From NCBI RefSeq assembly GCF_029982035.1, contig NZ_CP104166.1, positions 992,001-1,056,000 on the forward strand: DNA of 64,000 bases. Reading direction: 5' to 3'. The notes beneath the pieces are model-generated. The model was not told the origin of the DNA, did no database searches, and worked only from the letters and a program-made list of their open reading frames with translations. Below, one piece after another: positions 8,255 to 17,760 of this stretch (position 1 is its first letter; each line of letters opens with the position of its first letter). The position numbers and the translations under genes are program-made. Origin of the DNA: Megaera polyxenophila (GTDB taxonomy: Bacteria > Pseudomonadota > Alphaproteobacteria > Rickettsiales > Rickettsiaceae).

Positions 8255-9154
8255 TATGACATAAAAATAGCCTAGCCAGATAAAAATGGAAGCTTTTTTT
8301 GAAGAAAATGAACAATCCGTCAACAGATTCAAAGGAAGATGAAAAGAACCACTTTTTGCTATTGTACCATGGAAGCACCGGAAGCCTATAGATGGTGATC
8401 ATTTATCCTTAACGTAGTTTCTCGCACTTTTCTGCAAACTCCCCCAATAACATCAAAAAGGATAAAGATTTAGACGATATACGCACCGAAGTCTTATGCA
8501 AAAGATGCAGCTCTCATTTAGGCCATGTATTTTTTGGAGAGGAATTTACAGAATTAAATACAAGGATATTCTCTGTTTCCCAGCGTGACCCCAAAACACA
8601 CGTAATTGTATTCATCTATATAATTAATAGGCATATTGATACAAAGGCAGTCCAAATCCAACATGAACAAGTCCATAATTTATTTTGTAAGAATATAAAT
8701 CACTGTTTAATACAGCTTGTTTTAATTCCTTTTTGTCCATGATTTATTAATTGGTTTTATTTTTATTATTTCCTAATTCCCGAAATATTCAAGAAAAATA
8801 TTTGATAAAACTCAATGATTAGTATTGTAGCTATAGGGGGCTTATTTTTTCTCCCTATCTTTTTTTATCTGGGAAAAACAAAGAATCTAAAGAATGAGCG
8901 TTCAATCCAGAAAGATTTGTAAAGATCTTATAGGAGTTTTATAAAACTTTTTGAAACACTGGAATTATTTAGTAACAGGCCAATCGTTAATTGTAACTGT
9001 CAGAAGAATAACAGCTATCAACAAACGAGTTGATTATTGGAACACTAGAGTATCTTCTATTCATCAAGCAGTTTGCAATTTGTTAAATAAAAATTTATTG
9101 ACTACTATTACGGATACGTGACTTAAATCACTTTGATACCTTTATTTTTTTTAC
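8255..9154. other. Gene-poor stretch with remnants between R-M operon and traD
   Basis: There is no convincing intact gene here. An msrB fragment lies at 8446-8573. Two tiny open frames, 8624-8740 (minus, 38 codons) and 8815-8922 (plus, 35 codons, one hydrophobic segment), lack Shine-Dalgarno sites. A plus-strand open stretch ending at a TGA near 9122 encodes VTVRRITAINKRVDYWNTRV and reads like the tail of a lost protein. This is the position downstream of traD where a RAGE would usually carry relaxase and cargo genes, so it may be a deletion scar. Confidence 0.5.
8446..8573 (+). pseudogene. msrB: msrB fragment (peptide methionine sulfoxide reductase B)
   Basis: The translated stretch DLDDIRTEVLCKRCSSHLGH followed by VFFGEEFTELNTR matches the central MsrB segment, which has R-T-E-V, the zinc CxxC and S-H-L-G-H-V-F. 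The frame then diverges at the point where the catalytic RxCxN block should follow. No upstream start or N-terminal W-P-S-F block is visible. It is a remnant without function. Confidence 0.65.
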
Positions 9155-10990
9155 TTACAGCTTTTTCTTTTGTTTTACAGCTTTTTTTGCAGTTTTGAAA
9201 CCGGGTAATATTTTCCCTTCATTTGATTTTGGGATAAAAAACGGTTGCAGGTTTTTAGGTAGGACCTGTATTTCAGATTTTATCCTACCGATTGCAACTT
9301 CTGCTTCCGGAAGCAGCACATATGCTTCCAAAGGATTCAAAAGCTTGAAATCGTTAATATCAATCAGCGGCCTGGTACGCTCCTGATCGGTATAGCTCTC
9401 TCCATCCCTATGTTCATGAGCGCCAAATGATATATTCTTCTGTTTTTTGCTGTATTCAATATTACCCACCTGTTTCATGATCATTGCTGCTTCTTCCGGG
9501 TCATTAATCCTGCAGACAATATTGGTATTGAACTGTGAGAGCATTATGTTACCCGCATCTCTTCCATATTTTGTATAGAACTGCTTGAAGCTCTGGGTAG
9601 CAGCAAGTAAGCAGCCGCCGTATTTTCTAAGGCGGGTAATATAAACCTCCAGAGCCGGCAATCTGTTTAGCGCAGCCAGTTCATCCATGACAAACCAGTA
9701 CCTGCGTTTTAAATCTTCTCCTTGTTCCATAAGGGACATTACAGCTACATCAAGTAGTAACGAAATCAGAGGAAGTAGTACTCTTGCATGCTTTGTACCG
9801 GCCGTTAAGAATATCCAGCGGTCACTTTCCCTATCAAGATTCCTGAAATAATCCCTGAAACAGATTTTCTTATCCTGTGATACATTCTCATCAACAAGTT
9901 CAAGCCACCTGGTATAGGCCATAGCCGTACTTCTAATATTATGAGCGGTTACATTCTTCTCATTATTTAAATCCATTATAGTAGCAGCAGATGTTCCCTT
10001 CAGTTTTTTCATGAGTGCCGAAGATGTATCAAGGTGAATCATTTCATAAAGATTTTTAGTAGTCAGTCTGGAATTATTTTTTAAATGCTCTACGCTACAG
10101 ATAAATAAATCCGTAGACCAGTTGGCAAATAATTTATTTACTTCCGATGAATCCTTACCGGCACCGGCAAATAATGAATGAGCAATAGCTTCAAGGTCTT
10201 CCTTCTCCAGCACCTCTTTCTGAAAATCCCAACAATGTGTTCTCTCATCAAAAGGATTGATAATAATATCGTATCCCGGGCGGTAATATCGAGCAATCAT
10301 CCCTCCTTCCAAATCAATTACCATAGCAGGTTGCTTCCTTTTTCTGATTTGCGGCAATATCTCGTGTAAATAGTTGGTCTTACCTGAACCGTTTGCACCG
10401 GTAATCAATATTCCTTTGGTTTCAGAATCCTTCAGCAATGGCATACCGGCAATTATTATGTCACTTGCCTTTTTCTTACTTTGTAAATAATTAGCTATTT
10501 CCTGGGCCGTTTTGATTGTACTACCGCTTAGCTGCATGGTTTTCTTGGTTGATTTTCCTATTCTCCCCCAACCGATGAAAATTATTATCAGAAAACACTT
10601 TATCCCTATCAGGTTGTAAATAACAAAGGTCATTACCAGGGATTTTAATGCCTCTCCATGTCTGATGTAGTATCCATCCCTTACAAAATGATCAAGCCTT
10701 ACCTCTCTTATCTGACGATGATCGGTACTGATATCAATTTTACCAATTGGCCTGCCAGGAAATAACAGATCAACAGCCTTATCCGTTTCATACATGATAA
10801 TACCCCGCCAGTATGTTAGAGCAGGATGCCATGAAACATTATTGAACTGATCCCGGATAAACCAGCTGCTTAAGGCCAGAGATAATAAAAACGATACGCT
10901 TACCGCCTTGTTTGCTATCTGCTTGAACATGGCAATCTGATGGATGAATATTTGACCGCCGCTGATCAGGTTTCCAACTACTTTACTCAT
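9155..10990 (-). CDS. traD: F-type conjugative coupling protein TraD
   Basis: This 611-residue VirD4/TraD-family ATPase links the relaxosome to the type IV channel at the inner membrane. Two N-terminal membrane segments (about 30-45 and 120-142) precede the Walker A GANGSGKT (198-205) and a Walker B in WFVMDELAALNRLP. Next to it, ITRLRKYGGCLLAATQS fits the family. F TraD is longer (717), mainly in a C-terminal tail that docks TraM; that tail is short here and Lys-rich. It is the last recognisable tra gene of the operon. The frame is intact. Confidence 0.92.
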   Translation of the reverse strand: MSKVVGNLISGGQIFIHQIAMFKQIANKAVSVSFLLSLALSSWFIRDQFNNVSWHPALTYWRGIIMYETDKAVDLLFPGRPIGKIDISTDHRQIREVRLDHFVRDGYYIRHGEALKSLVMTFVIYNLIGIKCFLIIIFIGWGRIGKSTKKTMQLSGSTIKTAQEIANYLQSKKKASDIIIAGMPLLKDSETKGILITGANGSGKTNYLHEILPQIRKRKQPAMVIDLEGGMIARYYRPGYDIIINPFDERTHCWDFQKEVLEKEDLEAIAHSLFAGAGKDSSEVNKLFANWSTDLFICSVEHLKNNSRLTTKNLYEMIHLDTSSALMKKLKGTSAATIMDLNNEKNVTAHNIRSTAMAYTRWLELVDENVSQDKKICFRDYFRNLDRESDRWIFLTAGTKHARVLLPLISLLLDVAVMSLMEQGEDLKRRYWFVMDELAALNRLPALEVYITRLRKYGGCLLAATQSFKQFYTKYGRDAGNIMLSQFNTNIVCRINDPEEAAMIMKQVGNIEYSKKQKNISFGAHEHRDGESYTDQERTRPLIDINDFKLLNPLEAYVLLPEAEVAIGRIKSEIQVLPKNLQPFFIPKSNEGKILPGFKTAKKAVKQKKKL

Positions 10991-11042
10991 AACCGTTTTT
11001 ATTCCCTACTGCATTATCCGTATAATTAAATTACCCCGTATT

Positions 11043-12227
11043 CTATTTAATATTCTGTTCCCATAAATAACCAAGAAATTCCTTTACCGGCATTATCAGT
11101 ATTTCCTTATCGTTATTAATTGAAATTTTCCTCATACTATTTTCGCGGCAAACCACATAGCCCTTACTTACCTTATGCTCTTCCATAAAAGCCTTCATTG
11201 CTTTCAATTCAGATTTATGAACAAGTACCGAACTTTTTACCTCTATCGGAATAGGCATGGAAAAATGATCGGCTAATATAAAATCTATTTCCAGTTTTGT
11301 ATTAGTCCGCCAATAGTAAAGATTATAATCTGAATCAGTTAAATTGAGAAAAGCTATTAACTCGGTTAAAATAAAGTGTTCGAGAGATTTCCCGGCTCCC
11401 GCTCCGGTTAAAGTTTCGAATTGCCTTTTACTTATACGATTTGCAACCCCAACATCAAAATAATAGAATTTGGGAGTGTGAGCGATTATATTACGATTTA
11501 CTTTCTTCGTATACGGGTAAATCAAATATCCGACTAAAGTATCAACCAATATTTGATAGTATTCTTTAACGGTTTTAGAATCGATCCCGCAATCCCTGGC
11601 AATATTGGAATAATTAATCATCTCCCCGTGTGAAAACATAGTGCTATCTAAAAAACGGCTAAAGGCAGGAACATTGCGCACATATCCTTCAGATCGAATC
11701 TCATTTGTCAGATAATCTTCTATATATGCCTGTAACAGTTTGCGAGGGTTTGAACTTAGAAAATGGGAAGGAATGAGACCATGATTAAATATCCTTAAAA
11801 GATCAAAATCTTCTTTATATTCGGGATAAACCAAGGGATAAAAATTATACTTGATAGCTCTCCCGCCAAGTAAATTAGTTCCCTGCTGCTTCAGTTTTCT
11901 TGCACTTGATCCACACAAAATAAATGTTGTTTCTGTATTTTCAATAAGCCAATGGATTTCATCAAGTAATGCGGGTACTTTCTGTACTTCGTCAATAATG
12001 ACTGGTAAGCTTAGTTTTTCAGCAGGTAAGGCAAGTATTTCCTCCCTGAGTAAAGACGGAGTTTTGATATAACGTAGAAATAGATCAGTTTTTAATAAAT
12101 CATAATATATTGAATCATGATATAAATTTTTTAGATATGTAGACTTACCGGTTTTTCTGGCTCCCCATAAAAAAATTGACTGGTGCGGTTCAATATTCAA
12201 GCTTAGGTATCTTTTATATTTATACAT
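11043..12227 (-). CDS. AAA-family ATPase with DUF4143-type C-terminal domain
   Basis: Starting at the Met of MYKYKRYLSLNIEPHQ (12227), the protein has about 394 residues. It shows Walker A GARKTGKST, Walker B LPVIIDEVQKVP, the sensor-like FILCGSSARKL, and a C-terminal YYWRTNTKLEIDFILAD...PIEVKSS block that resembles a PD-(D/E)xK-like fold. The architecture is that of the AAA_14/DUF4143 group, which is common in mobile elements and poorly understood. The frame open to 12320 adds 31 unsupported residues. It lies between the transglycosylase and traD on the same strand, so it is probably operon cargo and not a transfer component. Confidence 0.8.
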   Translation of the reverse strand: MYKYKRYLSLNIEPHQSIFLWGARKTGKSTYLKNLYHDSIYYDLLKTDLFLRYIKTPSLLREEILALPAEKLSLPVIIDEVQKVPALLDEIHWLIENTETTFILCGSSARKLKQQGTNLLGGRAIKYNFYPLVYPEYKEDFDLLRIFNHGLIPSHFLSSNPRKLLQAYIEDYLTNEIRSEGYVRNVPAFSRFLDSTMFSHGEMINYSNIARDCGIDSKTVKEYYQILVDTLVGYLIYPYTKKVNRNIIAHTPKFYYFDVGVANRISKRQFETLTGAGAGKSLEHFILTELIAFLNLTDSDYNLYYWRTNTKLEIDFILADHFSMPIPIEVKSSVLVHKSELKAMKAFMEEHKVSKGYVVCRENSMRKISINNDKEILIMPVKEFLGYLWEQNIK

Positions 12228-12328
12228 GCCGTAAAATCCCACAATAAAGTTATATTCCGTAATTATATTATAATTTCGGAGTATAATCCAAGTTATTATT
12301 ATATTTTTGCTATTTGACATTTAAATTC

Positions 12329-12817
12329 TCATACCCCTATCCATGCTAAAGTTATTTTTCTTGAATATTTCCTGTGATACTCCGCCGTACTTGAATGATA
12401 GAATTTTACCGCCTTATGCCAATCACCGTATTTTTTGTAAAGTTTTAAAAGAAAACCGGCCGCATATTCTATATTCTTTTTTGGCTCCAGCATTTCTTCT
12501 ATTGACCCAAAATTCTCCCGGTGCCATCTAATATTTAACTGCATTACTCCCACATCAATATTTGTTATGCCTTTAGCTAGGGCCTCGTGGATTAAATTTG
12601 CTACTTCCGTTTTATTCCTCCCAATTACAGACTTACCTTGAATGTTCAAGGCATAAGGCTCGCTACCCGATTCTACCGTAGCAATTGCAAACAGTAATCC
12701 TGAGGGGATATTGTTTTGTTGTTCCTGCACGGCAATTAGCTGCCTGATTTCATTTTTTACAAGCGCAAGTTCTTCAGCATTAGCGCAATGAGCACACAAC
12801 AGAACTAGAAAACTCAT
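12329..12817 (-). CDS. Lytic transglycosylase of the conjugation system
   Basis: From the Met at 12817 (MSFLVLLCAHCANAEE) the protein has about 162 residues with a signal peptide. The SLT fold shows the catalytic glutamate in LLFAIATVESGSEPYALN, then DVGVMQLNIRWH and the AAGFLLKLYKKYGDW motif typical of VirB1/IagB-like enzymes. It would open peptidoglycan for the transfer channel. The frame is open upstream to 13156, but that part overlaps an opposite-strand gene and shows no family features. It sits between traG and traD. Confidence 0.85.
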   Translation of the reverse strand: MSFLVLLCAHCANAEELALVKNEIRQLIAVQEQQNNIPSGLLFAIATVESGSEPYALNIQGKSVIGRNKTEVANLIHEALAKGITNIDVGVMQLNIRWHRENFGSIEEMLEPKKNIEYAAGFLLKLYKKYGDWHKAVKFYHSSTAEYHRKYSRKITLAWIGV

Positions 12818-12905
12818 GAAGGTAAACTTAATCCATTTGCAAAAAATTAGAAATTTTGAGACAATAAAACGATACAACCTGAACCTAAAGTAATAGAAGG
12901 CGCTT

Positions 12906-13496
12906 ATGAGTGATTCTCCAAAAAGATCAATAATATCAATCGATAATTTCTGGAACATCTTGACCTGGATTGCTATGCCTATATCCGTATATATATCTTT
13001 TGAGTATGAAAGTATTTGTTGTCTTATTAGCTCCTTTACCCTAGTCCCGTACATACTAGCTAAATTCAATAACATATATTTTGATCCTTCTAGCAAAGAA
13101 GATACTCCTTTAAATGAAGTAAAAGTTTTTAATAAACGGGGAGAATCACTTTCCATGCACTTACCTTTTGAATTTGATCTTGTTAAAAGTTATCTAGTTT
13201 TCATCATCATTTTCTTACCGATTACACTCTATATATTGCCAGTGGATAGAATAACAGGTAATATTGTTTTATTTACTTTCCTTGGTTTACCGATGTCATA
13301 CTTTATTAAAAATAACATCCCCGTCTCTGCTTTCTTTAATGCCAAAGCCTGGGATTATTATGAGGTTCTGTTTACTCCAAACGATAAAAAAATTTCTCAT
13401 ACTCCATCTTCTAGTAGCGATTTACATAAAAAGATGTACTATTCCCCCTCACGTAGTTACCTGTTAAGTAATATTTACCATCGGATGCGCAAATAA
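12906..13496 (+). CDS. Membrane protein of unknown function, opposite to the tra operon
   Basis: The 196-residue protein has two paired hydrophobic regions (about residues 17-55 and 95-140), with an intervening soluble loop and a Ser/Lys-rich tail. An AGAAGG Shine-Dalgarno lies 7 bp before the ATG at 12906. I do not recognise a family. It is the only gene in the 9-37 kb stretch read against the operon, and it ends 5 bp from the traG end, tail to tail. In F-type plasmids the entry-exclusion gene traS lies directly after traG, so this could be a positional counterpart; that is inference only. Confidence 0.6.
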   Translation: MSDSPKRSIISIDNFWNILTWIAMPISVYISFEYESICCLISSFTLVPYILAKFNNIYFDPSSKEDTPLNEVKVFNKRGESLSMHLPFEFDLVKSYLVFIIIFLPITLYILPVDRITGNIVLFTFLGLPMSYFIKNNIPVSAFFNAKAWDYYEVLFTPNDKKISHTPSSSSDLHKKMYYSPSRSYLLSNIYHRMRK

Positions 13497-13501
13497 AACT
13501 C

Positions 13502-16360
13502 TTACTCTTTCGGCAACTTTTTACCAGCAAAACTTGTAGTATATCTGTTATTCTCAGCTTCCTGTACTGCTTTGGCTTGGTTAGTCTGCCTGTCTTTGAG
13601 CTGGGTCAATTTCTTACCCGCTTGAGTTTGTACCTCTTGCGTCATTTTCTTGTGCTTCCTGTTTATATCTCTTTCATTTGTATCAAGGTGATTCTGTACT
13701 CTGTTTCTATCAAGTCCTTCTGCTTGGGCCCTATTATTTAATGCGGTCTGCTCTGCGGTTTTTCTTGCGGCAATTTCCCGTTCTCCTTTTTTCTTTAAAA
13801 CAGCAGATTCGTTGTCATATTTCGCTTCAAGAGTCTGTTCCTTTGCACTAATTACCTCAGGTACCCTATTTGGCGCGCCGTATAAGCTACCGAATAACTG
13901 ACCTGCTACCTCTCTCTTGGCCTCATTTAATTGCCGGCGTTGCTGCGGAGTTGCCGATGTCGGGTTCTCTATTAAATCATGTGCTTCCCTATTCTTTAGA
14001 CCCATTGCTTTTAACCGCTCTTCTACCTTGTGAGTACCGTCTATATTAAAGGTCTCACCAAATGACTCTACTTGCTGTATCTGATTTGATATGTTCTCTG
14101 CTCTTTCATGATGTACCCCGATCTCCGACATCAGGTTTTTGACTTTCTCTGAACTAGAAGTAATAGTGTCGGTTAACTCATTATTTATACCGATACTTTT
14201 ATTAAAATCGGTATTTTTGGCAACTTCCGTTATGGCATCCTTGTTACTGCGCCAGTGATCGCCTTCGCTGACATTAGAGTTTTTTTGCAGCACTTGAGTA
14301 TTGGTACTACTAAGCTCAGCACTACCCGTTACGGAAGCACTAAGATCAAAAGGCAAGGTTTTAGACAGAAGCTTACCGGCATATTCGCCCACCTTATCGG
14401 GAATCGGTAATTTCTTAACCATACTACCGATAGCCGTACCTGCATCGAATTTACCCGTAATATCACCCTTTAACGCATTAGATTGAGTCTTATCATAGCT
14501 ATATCCCTCACCATGTGTTAGTTCATAATTGACTGCTTTTTCAAGAACCAGACCGTCTTTACCGAGGGTGCCGAAATTTATCTTCTGGCCGCTATCAACA
14601 CGTTTTGCCAGCTGGGTAATATAACTCTCCATTGAGGTCTCCTGGATAGCCTGTATGTCATTTAACTGCATGCCTTTACTGCTGATATACCGCTGCTCTT
14701 CATTTAATGCTCGTTGATCGGAACTAAGTTTTTCACCGCGGAAGTCTATCTTGTTGGTATAACTACCAAGGTTAAGACCCGCACCGGTTAAATGATGGAT
14801 ATGACCGTCCGGTGTAATACGTTCCTGCGAGCCGTCTAACTGACTGATTGCCGAACTACCGGCCAATAATTGCCTGTTAAAATCAGTTTTGAAGGCCGTT
14901 TGAGTCGCCCTTTGCATCGTATCAATGGCTACGGTATTAATACTTCTGCGCCCTTTGACATGCTCTTCTGCCGCAGTTGAAGCAGCGCTTTGCCCCATTA
15001 CCTGACCGCTTAAATGCATAAGACCGCCTGCTGAACCTGCTACCGCCTGATATGCAATATAGGGTATCATTATCTGCATGCTACCGGCTATTGCTGCTAT
15101 CCTATCGGCGCTATGACCTACCTGACTGTAAGTCGTATAATTTATTATCCCGTTATCAAGACCGAAAATACTGATACTGGTATACATCTCTACAAACATA
15201 TTCAGTATTGCATAGAAAAACGGCCATAACTGCACTGAACATACCCCAAGCAAAAATGTCCGGTAATAACGAAGGCCCCCGGGTAGTAACATCATCGGTG
15301 CCAAAAGTACTACCGATGCATAAAGCATGCATTTTACCAGAGTAAACAGTATCGGTAGCGTATCCTGCGCCAGTTCCGCCGTAATTGCCCAGATCGTATC
15401 CTGACTTGCTCTTGCAGTTGCTACTCCGTATTTACTGACGCTGTTTTTGTTAGCCATGGCAGTGAGCATCATTTGCTGGATAATAATATCCTTGGCATTT
15501 CCGGTTTCGGCAAATCCTGAAAATACCGCTTCCAGATTTGAGGCAAAGGTCTTTTTGGCAAGTTCCTTATCATACGGCCTCTTACTTGGCTCGCTACCGC
15601 TGGCTCTTGCAAATAAAGAATTTGCATACCTAACGATTATTGATTCGTATTCCTCAGGAAAATATCTTTCTTCTATTAATTTTGCCGCTTCATGACACTT
15701 CATACTCTGATATTTACCGCCGACAACAAAACCTACCCTTGACATACCACCGGCATTTTCACTAACCAGTTTCCATACATCTGAGGCGTTATGTAAATCA
15801 TTTACCGTGTATTTGTGACCAATCCCGGCAGTATATTTTACGCATTTATCCAGGAACTTATGCATGTTTCGATTGAACTCCGGTGATCTGATGCGCCAGT
15901 TTTTTGATTCTCTCTGCATCTGGGCCCCAAATGCCAGTCCATAATTGCGATACTCAAAAGTATCCGACTTCATTACCGGCCTTATTGCCTGCTCCAAGGC
16001 ACCGGCTAGCATATCCCCAACGCTTTCAAGCCAACCGACCGGAATAAACAGAAACGGTAAATTATCTACTACCTCAATATTCTTTGAAACCCTGTCCTCC
16101 ATCTTTATACTCATCTTGGGTGTTAGAAGTCCGTTAACGACAAAATATAACGCCATGATTCTGATAATCACCGGTCGCTCACTGATGCCCATACTACGAT
16201 TAGTCGACCATACGACTGCCGATATCATGATACTTACAACGGCAACACTCCTGATCATCACCATAAAGCCTTTTTTGTTCATGATCATCGCAATACCATT
16301 TAAAATATAGTACATGGCATCTCCGTAGCCGTATGTAAAAATCGATAGATCAAGCGTCAT
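13502..16360 (-). CDS. traG: TraG, mating-pair stabilisation and pilus assembly protein
   Basis: At 952 residues it is close to F TraG (938). The N-terminal half has several membrane segments (around 10-30, 55-75, 330-360, 370-395 and 425-450), and the part after about 500 is hydrophilic and rich in Gln, Lys and Glu, the usual periplasmic tail. The N-terminal part is needed for pilus assembly, and the C-terminal part stabilises mating pairs and is the target of entry exclusion in F. It follows traH with a 2-bp gap. The frame is intact. Confidence 0.9.
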   Translation of the reverse strand: MTLDLSIFTYGYGDAMYYILNGIAMIMNKKGFMVMIRSVAVVSIMISAVVWSTNRSMGISERPVIIRIMALYFVVNGLLTPKMSIKMEDRVSKNIEVVDNLPFLFIPVGWLESVGDMLAGALEQAIRPVMKSDTFEYRNYGLAFGAQMQRESKNWRIRSPEFNRNMHKFLDKCVKYTAGIGHKYTVNDLHNASDVWKLVSENAGGMSRVGFVVGGKYQSMKCHEAAKLIEERYFPEEYESIIVRYANSLFARASGSEPSKRPYDKELAKKTFASNLEAVFSGFAETGNAKDIIIQQMMLTAMANKNSVSKYGVATARASQDTIWAITAELAQDTLPILFTLVKCMLYASVVLLAPMMLLPGGLRYYRTFLLGVCSVQLWPFFYAILNMFVEMYTSISIFGLDNGIINYTTYSQVGHSADRIAAIAGSMQIMIPYIAYQAVAGSAGGLMHLSGQVMGQSAASTAAEEHVKGRRSINTVAIDTMQRATQTAFKTDFNRQLLAGSSAISQLDGSQERITPDGHIHHLTGAGLNLGSYTNKIDFRGEKLSSDQRALNEEQRYISSKGMQLNDIQAIQETSMESYITQLAKRVDSGQKINFGTLGKDGLVLEKAVNYELTHGEGYSYDKTQSNALKGDITGKFDAGTAIGSMVKKLPIPDKVGEYAGKLLSKTLPFDLSASVTGSAELSSTNTQVLQKNSNVSEGDHWRSNKDAITEVAKNTDFNKSIGINNELTDTITSSSEKVKNLMSEIGVHHERAENISNQIQQVESFGETFNIDGTHKVEERLKAMGLKNREAHDLIENPTSATPQQRRQLNEAKREVAGQLFGSLYGAPNRVPEVISAKEQTLEAKYDNESAVLKKKGEREIAARKTAEQTALNNRAQAEGLDRNRVQNHLDTNERDINRKHKKMTQEVQTQAGKKLTQLKDRQTNQAKAVQEAENNRYTTSFAGKKLPKE

Positions 16361-16362
16361 AT

Positions 16363-17760
16363 TTAAGCCCCCAGTTTTTCAAAAATAAGATCAAATTCAG
16401 CTTCTTGCTGGCGGAGCCTCTCTTTGGCCTGCATGATCACTACCAACCTGCTGTAAGCATGCTCTTTAGTATGACGCAGCATCGATAGTACTTCCTGTGC
16501 CGTATCAAGGTATCTCTCTATTTTTCCGCTATCAACCTGGGCAAATTCCAGAGCTCTTACTTCTTTCAGGGTTTTATGCAGGATCCCTTCAAAAAACCCG
16601 CTCATCACCTCATAACAGATTACATCGATGAATTCTGCGTTTCTTAAGAAAATGTTTGTTTTATCACCATGCCTGGAAAGTTCCTGCTGGATGAGAGGAA
16701 TGATCGGAATTGAGGAATATTCAATTAAAGCCATTTCCTCGTCACTTAAAATAGGATCTTTGGCATCTTCCTCTACCTTATCAACAAGGGTATCCAGTAT
16801 GGTACCGATTTTGCCGTATAATGTATCCTTTACCGTTAATGTTGTTACTACTACCTGAGGATTCAGGCATTTCTGCTTCTCATCACAAACATACATCTCC
16901 AACCTGCTTGACTCCCCTTTGGTACCGATATATTTTTCAAGAAAAGACGAATCGACAATCAGCGAAGGTAGAGGCTTAAGGCTTAATCCTCCTTCAATTT
17001 TTGTGGCAATCAGACTTCCGGCAACACTCATCATTAACTCCTTAAACTCAACCGAATCTGAACTACCTTTGCTAAGTGCTTTCCATACCAGATTGAAATT
17101 ATCCCCGAGTAATGATGCAAGTTCTTCCGTATCGCCGGGATCACCGTAAGGAGAAGCTCCATTTGCACAAAGCTTATGTGCCTCGGATAAATCCTTGCCG
17201 TTTTTCTTTACCGCATTATGCATAAGACAGCTCTGTCCCTGCCCGGCCTCAAGTTGCCCTACTAATCCCCCGGCAAGCTGTTTGGCAAGCCCGCATTGCT
17301 CCAGATTGAAGTTATTTATGTCTCTTGCTATTGCTTCAAACTCGGCAATGATGTTCTCGCACTGCGGACAGAAACTCTTTGCCGCCATTTTAAACGCATA
17401 AGCACCGGTACTGGCCGTCAGTTTTTTCATAAAAGCCGAGAACTCGGCAGAATTGATGAAACTTAATCCTCCAAACCTGAAATCCCCTGACCCCCTACAG
17501 GCGTCAAAGTTAAAACTCGGCAACTGAACATGTGCCGGTTGTAATGTTTTGGGTCTTGCTCCGCGGATCTGCAGGGAACCGCCGGTCATAAACCCTCCCT
17601 GCTGATCCCGGATAATAGCAGGAGCATTATAATTGGACATGCCGCCGCTTTGATCGATGAATTTAAGCAGCTTGTTCAGCCCGCTAGCATCGGTATCCCT
17701 TGCAGTAAAAGTTAAAATTAATATGACGCCGGCAATTAATGTTTTTAGATCTCGCATCAT
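16363..17760 (-). CDS. traH: TraH, F-pilus assembly protein
   Basis: This 465-residue protein (F TraH is 458) begins with the signal peptide MMRDLKTLIAGVILILTF. Family features include FDACRGSGDFRFGGLSFINS, CPQCENIIAEFEAIARDINN, NLEQCGLAKQLAGGL and helical C-terminal regions. TraH is a periplasmic/outer-membrane component needed for pilus extension and forms a group with TraF, TraU, TraW and TrbC. Its start overlaps the traF stop by 4 bp, which suggests translational coupling. Confidence 0.93.
   Translation of the reverse strand: MMRDLKTLIAGVILILTFTARDTDASGLNKLLKFIDQSGGMSNYNAPAIIRDQQGGFMTGGSLQIRGARPKTLQPAHVQLPSFNFDACRGSGDFRFGGLSFINSAEFSAFMKKLTASTGAYAFKMAAKSFCPQCENIIAEFEAIARDINNFNLEQCGLAKQLAGGLVGQLEAGQGQSCLMHNAVKKNGKDLSEAHKLCANGASPYGDPGDTEELASLLGDNFNLVWKALSKGSSDSVEFKELMMSVAGSLIATKIEGGLSLKPLPSLIVDSSFLEKYIGTKGESSRLEMYVCDEKQKCLNPQVVVTTLTVKDTLYGKIGTILDTLVDKVEEDAKDPILSDEEMALIEYSSIPIIPLIQQELSRHGDKTNIFLRNAEFIDVICYEVMSGFFEGILHKTLKEVRALEFAQVDSGKIERYLDTAQEVLSMLRHTKEHAYSRLVVIMQAKERLRQQEAEFDLIFEKLGA

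Noticed and set aside
8624..8740. 38-codon minus-strand frame
   Set aside because: It has no ribosome site or homology I can recognise. It may be a barrel-protein remnant.
8255..9154. A second copy of the tRNA-Asp 3' end as the other attachment site
   Set aside because: I read the non-coding stretches at 1343-2250, 2981-3169, 5079-5260, 8255-9154 and 41668-41872 and saw no match. It may lie outside the window.
13264..13467. A second plus-strand frame inside the 12906-13496 gene
   Set aside because: It is an alternative frame of the membrane-protein gene without its own ribosome site or motif.
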